Below, piece by piece: positions 1 through 8,666 of a stretch of DNA of 64,000 nucleotides (position 1 is its first letter; the number at the start of each line of letters is the position of its first letter). The position numbers and the translations under genes are program-made. Below the pieces are notes generated by a model. That model was not told where the DNA came from. It made no database searches and saw nothing but the letters and a program-made list of their open reading frames with translations. This stretch comes from JAMXLG01 sp963765935 (GTDB taxonomy: Bacteria > Vulcanimicrobiota > Vulcanimicrobiia > Vulcanimicrobiales > Vulcanimicrobiaceae). The DNA is taken from positions 1,178,001 through 1,242,000 of the forward strand of contig CAVXXX010000001.1 in assembly GCA_963765935.1 (NCBI GenBank), in the 5' to 3' direction.

Positions 1-1121
1 CCGTCGCCGCCGCGCGACTCAGGAACAAACCCTGACGGCACCGTAACGGTTCCGCTTCATATTCTCTACGACAAGCCGCGAATCTCGGTGAAGCTAAACG
101 GCCGTCGTCCATTTACGTACGTACTCGATTCCGGCGGACACTTTATCGCGACCCCGCCAACTGCACGTATCTCAGGATTGGCTCCAATCGGCTCGGCGAA
201 CGAAACCGGCGAAGGCACAGCCATTTTGCCCGTTCGCTTCGCGCGCGCGCAGCGCGTCGATATAGGCAACGCCTTCATGAACTCGCAGACCGCGAAGATC
301 GTGCCCTATTCCGCTGCGCGACTCGAGCGCGCGGCGTTACCCGCGCGACCGGCTGGTTAGGGCTTGAAACATTCGAACGTTTCGCCATCACGATGGATCC
401 GCGGCGTGAGCTCCTCAGCCTTACGCCGTTCGACCACGCGCCCGCACCCCCGGGACTTCGAGTTCCGATTGTTTTTGACGAGGATGCGCCGCTCGTTTCG
501 TGCACCATCGACGGCAAACGCGGGCTCTGCATGATCGATACGGGCAACGCCTCCGATACGATTGTCGAAGGTCACTGGGCGGAGCATAACGGCTTGAGCA
601 AGCGACTCCATCGCGGTCTGTACGTCGGCGACGGAACATGGATGTCGCGGGCGGATATTCGGATTGGATCGCTCGATCTTCCGAACGAGGTGATCGAATA
701 TTTACCTCCTGCGCCTCGCGGTTCGGAATCGACGACGACGGTAGCGGCGATCCTCAGCGAAGACATCCTTCGGCGATTCGTCCTCACACTCAACTATGAC
801 GCGGGCGCGGCGTCGTTTTCTCTGATCCCCGGCGCGAAGCCGCGTGCATTCAACAGCACAGGCATCCAAGCGACGAAAGCCCCCGACGGCTATTTCCGCG
901 TCACATATGTCATCGCGGGATCGCCGGCGGCAGAACACGATGTGAAAATGCGGGACGAGATTCGCATGATGAACGGCGTCGATTTGCGTGCGGTCTCGTC
1001 GCCTGAATTTCGCGCGTGGAACGCTGTGCCCACCGGTTCAACCGTGACTTTTCAAATCCGCGCCACAACTGCCGCCATCCGCCTGGTGAGCATGAAGACG
1101 CGTGATCTTTTAGCGCGCTAA
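1..1121 (+). CDS. Retropepsin-like aspartyl protease with C-terminal PDZ domain (5' partial, frameshifted)
   Basis: The gene is cut by the left window edge; the reading frame is already open at base 1. Two retropepsin-type half sites are visible: a D-S-G motif (VLDSGG, near base 120-140) and a D-T-G motif (MIDTGN, near 530-550), each in a beta-strand setting typical of Asp_protease_2 proteins. A PDZ-like module follows at the C-terminus (GSPAAEHDVKMRDEI, then VNG-like 'MMNGVDL'). The first 350 bases and the rest are in different frames; a one-base loss near 325-340 restores a continuous protein through 'GWLGLETFERFAIT', a segment that fits family architecture. A secreted or periplasmic protease or peptide-binding role is inferred; no signal peptide can be seen because the start is outside the window. 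Confidence 0.75.
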
Positions 1122-1192
1122 CGACGCTACCGATGTTCTTCGATGGAATCCTGACGTAGGATCTGCCGCGCGAGTTCGGCGAGCATCGGAAG

Positions 1193-1606
1193 TTACACGC
1201 GAGAGCCGACGATCATCAAGACCAACGCACAAACGAGAAGCACGATGGAAGCCATCGCAAACGGGCGGCCGGCCTGCTGTAAGCGGCCAGTAATCACGCC
1301 GGTAACGACCGCCGCGATGCCGCACAGCGCTCCGATACCGATCAACATCCCGCCGGTGGAGTGCGAAAACGCCGGGTTGAACCCGCCGGAGACGATCCAA
1401 TAGAGCCACAGGCCCGAAAGAATTGTCACCGCACCCGCGGCGCCTAGCGCTGGCGGAACGCGACGGAAGAGCTGCGGCGCAACGGTTTGCGCGGCCTCGG
1501 GGCCGGCAGCGGCGAGAGCGGGCGTCACAACCGCGACCAGCAAAATCGTTGAACCCAACCAGAATGCGGCGGCGAGGACGTGGATTGCCAGTACGACGAT
1601 CATCAT
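1193..1606 (-). CDS. Small integral membrane protein (four predicted TM helices)
   Basis: This 137-residue protein is almost entirely hydrophobic, with about four transmembrane segments. It begins MMIVVLAIHVLAAAFWLG, reminiscent of CopD/DUF2269-type membrane proteins in which a His near the start of the first helix and a 'FWLGS' motif recur; that family assignment is tentative. It lies 33 bases downstream of a TetR-type gene on the same strand, and the gap is filled by a near-perfect palindrome. The simplest reading is that the regulator controls this gene through that site. No Shine-Dalgarno sequence is seen before the ATG, whose upstream bases are part of the palindrome. Function unknown. 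Confidence 0.7.
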   Translation of the reverse strand: MMIVVLAIHVLAAAFWLGSTILLVAVVTPALAAAGPEAAQTVAPQLFRRVPPALGAAGAVTILSGLWLYWIVSGGFNPAFSHSTGGMLIGIGALCGIAAVVTGVITGRLQQAGRPFAMASIVLLVCALVLMIVGSRV

Positions 1607-1607
1607 A

Positions 1608-1638
1608 AAATTGAATGTACATGCCGTACATTCAATTT
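1608..1638. promoter_or_regulatory. Palindromic operator, 13-bp arms, probably for the adjacent TetR regulator
   Basis: Two 13-bp arms, aaattgaatgtac (1608-1620) and gtacattcaattt (1626-1638), are perfect inverted repeats around the 5-bp spacer atgcc. The site fills almost the whole gap between the TetR stop codon (1640) and the start of the membrane protein (1606), both on the minus strand. Because the arms are AT-rich and end directly at the downstream start codon, it looks like a repressor operator rather than a terminator. TetR dimers bind palindromes of this general kind. Confidence 0.7.
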
Positions 1639-1639
1639 G

Positions 1640-2281
1640 TCAAGGGATCGCAAAGCCGAGACAGGCCGCTGCCAGCTCCTTGATGCGCGCGGCGATGTGG
1701 CGCTCGCTCAATCCCGCGTTTGCTAGCGCTTGGCACATCGCGAAATTGGTGAGAATATACAGCGCATCGACGTTACGTTGATACGCTCGCGTGCCGCGGA
1801 TCTTCTTCTTCTTGTGCACCCGCTCCATCATCGTGCGAATCGCGTGCAGTCGCCACGCATCACGTTCGGCTGCATGCGATTCCGGATCGAGCTGCGAGAG
1901 TGCGGCGAGTTTTCCCAGCACGTCGGGTTCGGAGAGCCAAAAGTGTACGAACGCGTCGATCAACTTGCCGACGGCGGCAGAAGGATCGCTTGTCTGAAAC
2001 GCGGCGGCGATATTGTCGCGAATCTTACCGCGCTCCGCTAGCTCATCGGCCAGCGCTTCATAAACGGCGGTTTTCGTTTCAAACTGATTGTAGACGGTCA
2101 TTCGAGCGACGCCGGCTTCGCGCGCAATCGCCTCCATCGTGAAGTTCCGAAAACCCTCATCCGACATCAGCAGTTCCCGCGCGGCCGCGACGATGCGAGC
2201 ACGCGTTTCGTCAATGCTTTTTTTCCGGCGACCCAACCGGTAGATGCGTGTCACCCTAGGCGCTTCGCGCGACGGTAACAA
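1640..2281 (-). CDS. TetR/AcrR family transcriptional regulator
   Basis: A 213-residue protein with an N-terminal TetR helix-turn-helix: 'RIVAAARELL' begins helix 1 and 'TMEAIAREAGVARMTVYNQF' gives the recognition helix with the usual VYxxF ending (roughly residues 28-75). The C-terminal two-thirds is the ligand/dimer domain with no recognisable ligand signature. The ATG at 2281 overlaps the end of the upstream hydantoinase-like gene by 26 bases; a GTG at 2254, just past that stop codon, is an alternative start. It is placed to be co-transcribed with the hydantoinase-like gene and to bind the palindrome at 1608-1638, thus controlling the membrane protein behind it. Confidence 0.9.
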   Translation of the reverse strand: MLPSREAPRVTRIYRLGRRKKSIDETRARIVAAARELLMSDEGFRNFTMEAIAREAGVARMTVYNQFETKTAVYEALADELAERGKIRDNIAAAFQTSDPSAAVGKLIDAFVHFWLSEPDVLGKLAALSQLDPESHAAERDAWRLHAIRTMMERVHKKKKIRGTRAYQRNVDALYILTNFAMCQALANAGLSERHIAARIKELAAACLGFAIP

Positions 2282-4352
2282 TCATGATCGGATCATCGTG
2301 CGCGCGTCCCGACGTTTCTTCCTTCGCAAGTGACACCGCTTGGTCGACGTTTGCAAGTCCGCTGAAATCAGCGATCTTTCCGCCGTGGATGAGAAAAAGT
2401 TCGGGCAATGCGCGACCAACGTCACCGAATGACGTTGCCGATTCGATCGCTTCACGCAACGATTCGTCGAGTTTACCCGCCACGGTCGGTCGCAAGGCAG
2501 CATCGCGAAGCGCAAGCCGCACGACGGCTCGGTCGTCGACGATGCGCGCGTCACGCCCGCAGACGTAGGCGTCAAGCAACGACGTGCACTCGATGCGTTC
2601 GATCGTTTCTTCCTTGACTCCCATCGCGTGCGCGGCCACAGCACGGCGTTGCTCGACGCCGTATATCCCGTGTCCCGCAGCTTCAACCATTGCGGTGGCT
2701 CCGGACGCGGTCGCGCGCACGCGGTTTCGCTGGGTATCGATCTCAACGCTTACTTCAATGCGGTCGGGCGACGCGCCTGATGCGATGACGCGATCGGCGG
2801 CTTCGCGCCGGATTCGCACGATATCATCGGGCGTGGGATCGACGATCGTCCGCTCGACCACATCACGCACGAGTGCAAGCGCGACGCCGATCGGCGAGAT
2901 GACGTCGGCATCGCGCGCAATGCGATGGCGAAATCCGCCGGCTTTTGCGAGGAACGGCACGAACGCTGCCGCCCCGCCGCCTCCGCCGATCAAGATGACT
3001 CGTTCGCGCGGCAGTTCGTAGTCCGCGATCAACTCATCGATGAGCGGCAAAACTTTTGCCGCCCCGAGCTCGAGCATACGTAGCGCGAGCGATTCTGCCG
3101 TCACCTTACATTCTTGCGCGAGCAGTTCGAACGCCGCGCGCGCCGACGTGACATTGCCTCGCGCGAATGCGTCATCGGGAACGTATCCCAACAGATTGCT
3201 TGCGCACGTCGGCGTAACGGTCGCGTACGAGCCGTCGGCCAAAACGAAACGAACGTAATCCGGCGGGTCGTGCGCCGTCGGAGAAAACCGTTCGATGCGG
3301 GCACGATCGAAGGCACGCTCGTCGAGAAACGATGCATAGTGGCAGCCCGCAATATGCGCGGAACGCGGCCCCAGGTCGATCAGCGAGCCGTCACGCATGC
3401 GCGGCATGCTTCCGCCCGCGACGCCGAGCGTTCGCGAATCGATCGTTTGCAACATCGTGCGATGACCACCCACACGAGCGGGACGCATCTGCGGTTGACC
3501 GGCGCGAATCGCGGATGCGTCGACGCTGGTGCCGCCCACTTCGAGAAAAATGCCGTCGGTGACGTTCTCGTAGAGCAACGCGCCCGCGACGCCGGCAGCT
3601 GGTCCGGAGAGCATCGTGAGGATCGGACGCCGTTCGATCTCGCGAACGTCCATCACGCCGCCGTCCGAACGCATGATCATCAACGGCGCTGCGATCGTCG
3701 CTCGTTCAACGGCTTGCGCGGTCATCGTCGCCGTGCGTACCATCTTCGGAAGAATCGCCGCATTGAGCGCTGCAGTGCGCGTGCGCGCGCGCAGCCCGTA
3801 CATCGATGAGACGTCATGGCCGCTCGTAGCGAAGAGGCCGCGCTCGCGCGCGGCGTTCATCACGCGTTGCTCGTCGCCGGGATCATCGACGCCGAACGGT
3901 TCGCTGGCGGCAATCACTTCGACGCCGCTGCGCGTGAGTTCCGTTACCGCATCGATGATCGCCGTCCCGTTCTTGCTCCGGACAAATGCGAAGGCCGGCG
4001 CGAACGCAACGCCGGGTGCAAGCGTAACGGGCGCGAACCGCATCTGCGAGCGAGCAAACCAACCGCCGCGCCGCGTGACGCCGACGACACCGACCTTCGC
4101 GACGTCTCCTTCGAGCAGTGCGTTCGTCGCTTGCGTCGTCGAGTGCGCGATGAACGCGACGTCTTCCGGAGCGACGCGGCTCTGCGCGAGAAGCCGTTCG
4201 ATGCCTTCGATAATTCCGGCCGCGACGCCGCTCGGCGCATCGTGCGTGGTTGGGACTTTTACCTTCGCGATCAACTCACGCGTCGCCGCGTCAATGGCAA
4301 CGACATCGGTGAACGTGCCGCCGACATCGACCCCGAGACGCAGCTTTCGCAT
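2256..4352 (-). CDS. Hydantoinase/oxoprolinase family protein (HyuA-like)
   Basis: This 698-residue protein has the actin-like ATPase fold signature of the hydantoinase A/5-oxoprolinase family: the N-terminal 'GVDVGGTFTDVV' phosphate-binding loop, 'IAHSTTQATNALLEG', the central 'SGPAAGV', and 'LEVGGTSVD'. Members hydrolyse cyclic amides (hydantoins, 5-oxoproline) or carboxylate ketones using ATP. The usual HyuB partner is not next to it, so substrate cannot be inferred; the length matches the A subunit alone. It is the next-to-last gene of a minus-strand run that also contains an M20 dipeptidase and a beta-lactamase-fold protein, four bases downstream of the latter, which would fit a role in amide or amino-acid catabolism. 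Confidence 0.88.
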   Translation of the reverse strand: MRKLRLGVDVGGTFTDVVAIDAATRELIAKVKVPTTHDAPSGVAAGIIEGIERLLAQSRVAPEDVAFIAHSTTQATNALLEGDVAKVGVVGVTRRGGWFARSQMRFAPVTLAPGVAFAPAFAFVRSKNGTAIIDAVTELTRSGVEVIAASEPFGVDDPGDEQRVMNAARERGLFATSGHDVSSMYGLRARTRTAALNAAILPKMVRTATMTAQAVERATIAAPLMIMRSDGGVMDVREIERRPILTMLSGPAAGVAGALLYENVTDGIFLEVGGTSVDASAIRAGQPQMRPARVGGHRTMLQTIDSRTLGVAGGSMPRMRDGSLIDLGPRSAHIAGCHYASFLDERAFDRARIERFSPTAHDPPDYVRFVLADGSYATVTPTCASNLLGYVPDDAFARGNVTSARAAFELLAQECKVTAESLALRMLELGAAKVLPLIDELIADYELPRERVILIGGGGGAAAFVPFLAKAGGFRHRIARDADVISPIGVALALVRDVVERTIVDPTPDDIVRIRREAADRVIASGASPDRIEVSVEIDTQRNRVRATASGATAMVEAAGHGIYGVEQRRAVAAHAMGVKEETIERIECTSLLDAYVCGRDARIVDDRAVVRLALRDAALRPTVAGKLDESLREAIESATSFGDVGRALPELFLIHGGKIADFSGLANVDQAVSLAKEETSGRAHDDPIMIVTVARSA

Positions 4353-4355
4353 TCG

Positions 4356-5267
4356 TTAGATCGGAAACTGGCGCGTAGCGTCGTAGACCGCGCGCCCGAC
4401 GGCCGCGATGACGGCATCGCGAGCCGCGTCATCTCCGCGTGCATCGGAAAGCATTGCAACAATGACGACCAATCGGCCGGAAACGTTCACGATGCCGATG
4501 TCGTTCGTTGCGGCGGTCACTCCGTTCGCGGTTGCGGACGTTCCCGTCTTATGTTCGACCAACGTCCCCGATGGAAAGCCGGCGCGAAGGCGTCCCGGAA
4601 ACGTGTTGCTCTTCGCGAGCATGCCGAGCACCGCAGATTGTGAAGCTGACGCAAGCAGCTTGCCGTTTTGGAGATCGGAAAGGAGGCCGGCGAGCGTTGC
4701 CGGTTTCGCAAACCCGTTGTCGTCGGCGTCCAGCAGGATGCCGTCGTAATTGAGCGCGCGAAGGGACGCATTCGCGTTCTCGGCACCACCGAGCAAACGC
4801 AACAGTACCTTCGCCGCCGTGTTGTCGCTCTTCTCGATCATTAGCGCAGCGAGTTCGGAAACGGTGTAGTGCGTGCGCCCCGGATAGTTGTCCGCGACGT
4901 CGCTCACGTTTCTCACGAGATCCTGCGATTGAATCGTCACATCGGCACTCGCGACAAGGGTTCCGGCGTCGATCGCCCGATAGATGAGAACGGCAATCGG
5001 CAGTTTCTGTACGCTTTGCATGGGTAACGATTGATCGCCGTTGAGTGATGCCGTCGATCCGGTCGCGAGATCGATCACGACCGCGCCCAGCGTCCCATCG
5101 AGCTTGCGCGCCCGCGCTTGCGCATCAGCGATGCCGTTTTCGAACATCGCGCGTTCCGAAAGCGGCGGTGGAGTCGGCGTCTGAATCGTCACGGGCGTCG
5201 CGACGGGAATCGGAGTCCGCGGTACCGGCGTCGGCGGATACAACTGTGCGAGCAAAAAAGCGATCAT
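4356..5267 (-). CDS. Class A beta-lactamase-fold serine hydrolase lacking the ExxLN motif
   Basis: A 303-residue protein with an N-terminal hydrophobic stretch and a Pro/Thr-rich linker (residues 10-35), then the serine beta-lactamase fold. Three of the defining motifs are present: SxxK as S85-V-Q-K88, SDN at 147-149, and KTG at 240-242. The omega-loop Glu of class A enzymes (ExxLN, Glu166 in standard numbering) is not seen where expected, about 30-40 residues after SDN; that region reads LLDADDNGFAKPATL. It may therefore act on cell-wall peptides or be a poor lactamase. Its ATG overlaps the stop of the upstream M20 dipeptidase by four bases, so the two are likely translated from one transcript. 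Confidence 0.82.
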   Translation of the reverse strand: MIAFLLAQLYPPTPVPRTPIPVATPVTIQTPTPPPLSERAMFENGIADAQARARKLDGTLGAVVIDLATGSTASLNGDQSLPMQSVQKLPIAVLIYRAIDAGTLVASADVTIQSQDLVRNVSDVADNYPGRTHYTVSELAALMIEKSDNTAAKVLLRLLGGAENANASLRALNYDGILLDADDNGFAKPATLAGLLSDLQNGKLLASASQSAVLGMLAKSNTFPGRLRAGFPSGTLVEHKTGTSATANGVTAATNDIGIVNVSGRLVVIVAMLSDARGDDAARDAVIAAVGRAVYDATRQFPI

Positions 5268-6649
5268 ACTCGAACGGTCCGTGCGATCTCATCGTAGAGC
5301 AGCGTCATCGTAAGAATACCGCCGAAAAATTGGGAAAGCGTGAACTTCTCGTTCGGGGCATGAATTTGATCGTCGGGCAACCCTACGCCAATCAGTACCT
5401 GCGGCAACTGCAAAATCCGCGCGAAGCTCGCGACCGGCCCGATCGATCCGCCGGTTCCGATGAACACCGGGCGTTTGCCGAATCCGGATTCCATTGCGCG
5501 CGCCGCAGCCGCAACGACCGGATGGTCGCGCGAAATCACAACCGCCGGCACTTCCCCGCCATGGTGCACTTCAACGCGCACCCCACTCGGTGCCACTTGC
5601 GCGATGTATGCGGCAACCGCCTCGCGAATCCGCCGCGGATCCTGCGTGCCGACGAGGCGCGCGGAAATTTTCGCTTTCGCCCAGGACGGAATGATCGTTT
5701 TACTTCCTGGTCCTTGATAGCCGCCCCAGATGCCGTTGCACTCGAGCGTAGGACGAAACCACATCCGTTCGAGTGGCAGGCGTCCGCTTTCACCGGCGAG
5801 CGCTGTAACGCCGAGTTGCGTTCCCTCTTTGACTTCATCGAATGGTAACGTCCGCAATTCGGCAAGCACCGCCGGGTCAAGGTCCGGAACCCCATCGTAA
5901 AATCCCGGAACCATCACGCGGCCGTCCGCATTTTTCAATTCACCGATGATGTGCGCTAGCGCTTCAATCGGATTGCGGATGATACCGCCGAAATACCCGG
6001 AGTGAAGATCGGCCGTCGGTCCATGCACGGTGATCTCCCAATGCACGAGGCCGCGCACGCTCGTCGTTAAGGACGGAACGTCTTCGGAATAGACAGCGGT
6101 ATCGCTGATAACCGCGACGTCGGCGTTGAAGAGGCCGGCGTAGCGTTCGAGTGCGGCTTCGAAATTCGGCGATCCGATCTCTTCTTCGCCTTCAACGACG
6201 ACTTTGAGATTGACGGGAAGACGGCCGCGCGTGCGCATGTGCGCTTCTATTGCGGCAAGATGCATCAACACTTGCCCTTTGTCGTCCACGGAACCGCGTC
6301 CGAAGATTTTGCCGTCGCGCACCGTTCCCTCGAACGGCGGGCTCGTCCACAGCTCCACCGGATCCGCGGGTTGCACGTCATAGTGGCCGTAAATGAGAAC
6401 GGTCGGCAGACCCGGCGCATCCATCCACTCGCCGTAGGCAATCGGATTACCGTCCGTTTCGAGCACCCGTGCGTCGAGACCGATCTCGCGCATCCGTTCG
6501 ACCAGGCGCGCGCAACAACGCGCAACGTCTTCGCGCCGGTCCGGATCGGCGGAGACGGACGGAATCGCAATCCAACGTTTGAGCTCGTCGAGATACGCGT
6601 CGCGATGGGTTTCGCAATACCGCGCTAACTCGGCATCGATCGTATTCAT
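5264..6649 (-). CDS. M20 family dipeptidase/metallopeptidase
   Basis: A 461-residue M20 enzyme of the carnosinase/PepV type, which uses a two-zinc site to hydrolyse di- or short peptides. Visible metal and catalytic motifs in order: 'YGHYDVQP' (first His and its Asp), 'SVDDKGQ' (bridging Asp), 'EGEEEIGSP' (catalytic Glu pair), 'ISDTA', and a C-terminal 'IHAPNE' His. Between them lies the dimerisation lid domain starting near 'RGLVHWEITV'. No signal peptide, so probably cytoplasmic. It sits between the transporter gene (18 bases upstream) and the beta-lactamase-fold gene (four-base overlap), consistent with uptake and breakdown of peptides or cell-wall fragments as one operon. Confidence 0.92.
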   Translation of the reverse strand: MNTIDAELARYCETHRDAYLDELKRWIAIPSVSADPDRREDVARCCARLVERMREIGLDARVLETDGNPIAYGEWMDAPGLPTVLIYGHYDVQPADPVELWTSPPFEGTVRDGKIFGRGSVDDKGQVLMHLAAIEAHMRTRGRLPVNLKVVVEGEEEIGSPNFEAALERYAGLFNADVAVISDTAVYSEDVPSLTTSVRGLVHWEITVHGPTADLHSGYFGGIIRNPIEALAHIIGELKNADGRVMVPGFYDGVPDLDPAVLAELRTLPFDEVKEGTQLGVTALAGESGRLPLERMWFRPTLECNGIWGGYQGPGSKTIIPSWAKAKISARLVGTQDPRRIREAVAAYIAQVAPSGVRVEVHHGGEVPAVVISRDHPVVAAAARAMESGFGKRPVFIGTGGSIGPVASFARILQLPQVLIGVGLPDDQIHAPNEKFTLSQFFGGILTMTLLYDEIARTVRV

Positions 6650-6667
6650 AACGTTGTCTTTCGGACC

Positions 6668-8666
6668 TCAAGACGAAGGGACGTACGGCGCACCCAGCTG
6701 TACTTCGACGGGTCCACCCGTTCGCTCCACCTCGAACGAATGCGGCTTGCCGTCATACGCGCGCAGCTGCGTTTGGTACGTGCCATATTCCCACCAAAAT
6801 CTCCCGTCGACTTTGTCCACGACGTCGTCCGTGCGCAAGCCGGCAATATATGCCGGCCCTCCGGCGCGAACGTAGGCGCGCATGTTCCCGTCCACGGTTT
6901 TAAAGAGCGTGAAATAGTAGCTCGGCGGATCGTCGCTCGCCACGGCAAGACCGTGTTGGAACAGCGAGGCGGCACGCGAAGACCCATGTGCCCACGCTTC
7001 AAGCCGCTGCGTCCCCTCACGGGCCAGCTGCGACGCCTGCGCGGTAGTCGCGGCCGTTGAGACGGCATGGTCGTGCCACTCGTCGACGATCCATCCTCCG
7101 CAATCTTCAAGCCGCAGGCCGACATCGAGATCCGTGCCTTCGATGAGCTTGAAGGTCGACGTCGAGACGTAAACATACGCGGCATAGGGTTTGCTCGCGC
7201 AGTCCTTCGCATTCGGATCGTCGTGAAACGCGAACGCTTGCATCGATGCTGCGCGCAACTCGTCGATGGCGGCGCCTGCCGCGGCACGCGAGAGCGCGTC
7301 ACGATCGCTGTCGACGGCAATCTTCCCGCTCGCGCCGGGTTGCGCGAAGAATCCCGGCGCGTCGTCGGCGTATGCCGGAGCAAACGCGTTCGCGAATGCT
7401 TTTGTACCGAAGAGTTGCACGCTCGCAGCAACGACGAAGACCGCCGCGACCGTCGCAACGCCGACTTGGTACGGCAACGTCCTTTTCGTGATTGTATCGA
7501 TCGGAACGCCGGTAAAGTTTGCGACCCAAACGTTCGCGGTATTCGTAGGATCGCAGACGTTCTGTACTTGCACCACCGCCATGATGGCGGCGACCAGCAC
7601 GATCGGCGGCAATGCATGCGATGCAAGCAACACCGTGAAGATCGCAATGCCGACGCCGAACGGATTGAGTGGACCACGATAGAGCGTCAGCGGACTGAGC
7701 AGTCCGAAGATCGCGACGAAAGCGACGGGGTTTTGAATCCAACCGCCGCCCACCAGCGGCGCGAGGGCGGATGCCAACTGCGGCGCTTTCGTCGCGGCAA
7801 GCAGCATGCCGATCCCGATAAAAAGCAGCACGGCCGGCGCAACGTCTTCGACCCCGCGAATCGCCGCCGCAACCAGCGTCGGTATGGCGCGCTTCGGGCG
7901 CGTAACCAGTACGCCGTAGATTGCGGAAAGCACGAACGCAAGCATTGGATCGAGCCGTAACACGAAGTACAACACGATCGGCAGAACCGGCGTAAGCAGC
8001 GCGATCGCCGGTACGCCCGCATCACGTTCCCGCTCGGCCGCGACAGCCCACGTCGCGTATCCACGTTCCCGTCGGAACGACACCGCCGCATAGATTACGA
8101 GCGCAAGCGCATCGACGATTGCAAGCAGTATTGCGAAGTGCCCAAGTTGCTGCGGGAGCACGCCGAAGAGCTGCGTGTAAAATTTCCAGTTCGTCAGGTT
8201 GAAGATGAACCCAAGCGCAAACGACATCAGGAACATCGTCGCAGCGATCGTGCGCGGCACGCCCGTGGTCATCATAATCGGCAAGACGATCGAGCCAACC
8301 ATGATGATCGCTCCGAGGCCGGAAAGCGACGTAAAAAGCAGCGCCACAACGGCGCAAAGCACGAGCGCGAGGACGAACGGTTGCTCGCCGCCATATTCGG
8401 CGGCGAGATTAACGAGCGCGCGAGCGATGCCCGTATCGAGCGTCACGCGGGCAAGCAATGCGCCGAAGATCACCGTGACGTACACCGGAGCGAGTGAAGA
8501 TGCGCCACTAACCGTCAACGCCGCGATTTGCGTCCAACGGAACGCCGACCACGAGCATCATCGCGACCGCCATCATGGGAACTGCGATAATCGCCGGCAT
8601 CCATCGCCGGAACATCAGTACGGCGAATACGGCAAAGACCGCGAGGACCAGGATGGCAGCGATCAT
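6668..8666 (-). CDS. Multi-TM transporter (gluconate/citrate permease-like) with C-terminal PDZ-like domain; frameshifted
   Basis: Start codon ATG at 8666 overlaps the stop of the GH20 gene (ATGA). One extra base near 8534-8540 splits the frame; removing it joins 'MMLVVGVP' to 'WTQIAALTVSG' and gives about 665 residues. The first 400 or so residues hold 11-12 hydrophobic helices arranged like GntP/CitMHS/DctM-class permeases, including 'SGLGAIIMVGSIVLPIMM' and 'GPLNPFGVGIAIF'. The last 200 residues are soluble and end in a PDZ-like module ('AYVRAGGPAYIAGLRTDDVV'). A permease fused to an extracytoplasmic PDZ domain is unusual. Substrate is unknown; neighbours suggest amino-sugar derived acids or peptides. 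Confidence 0.72.
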
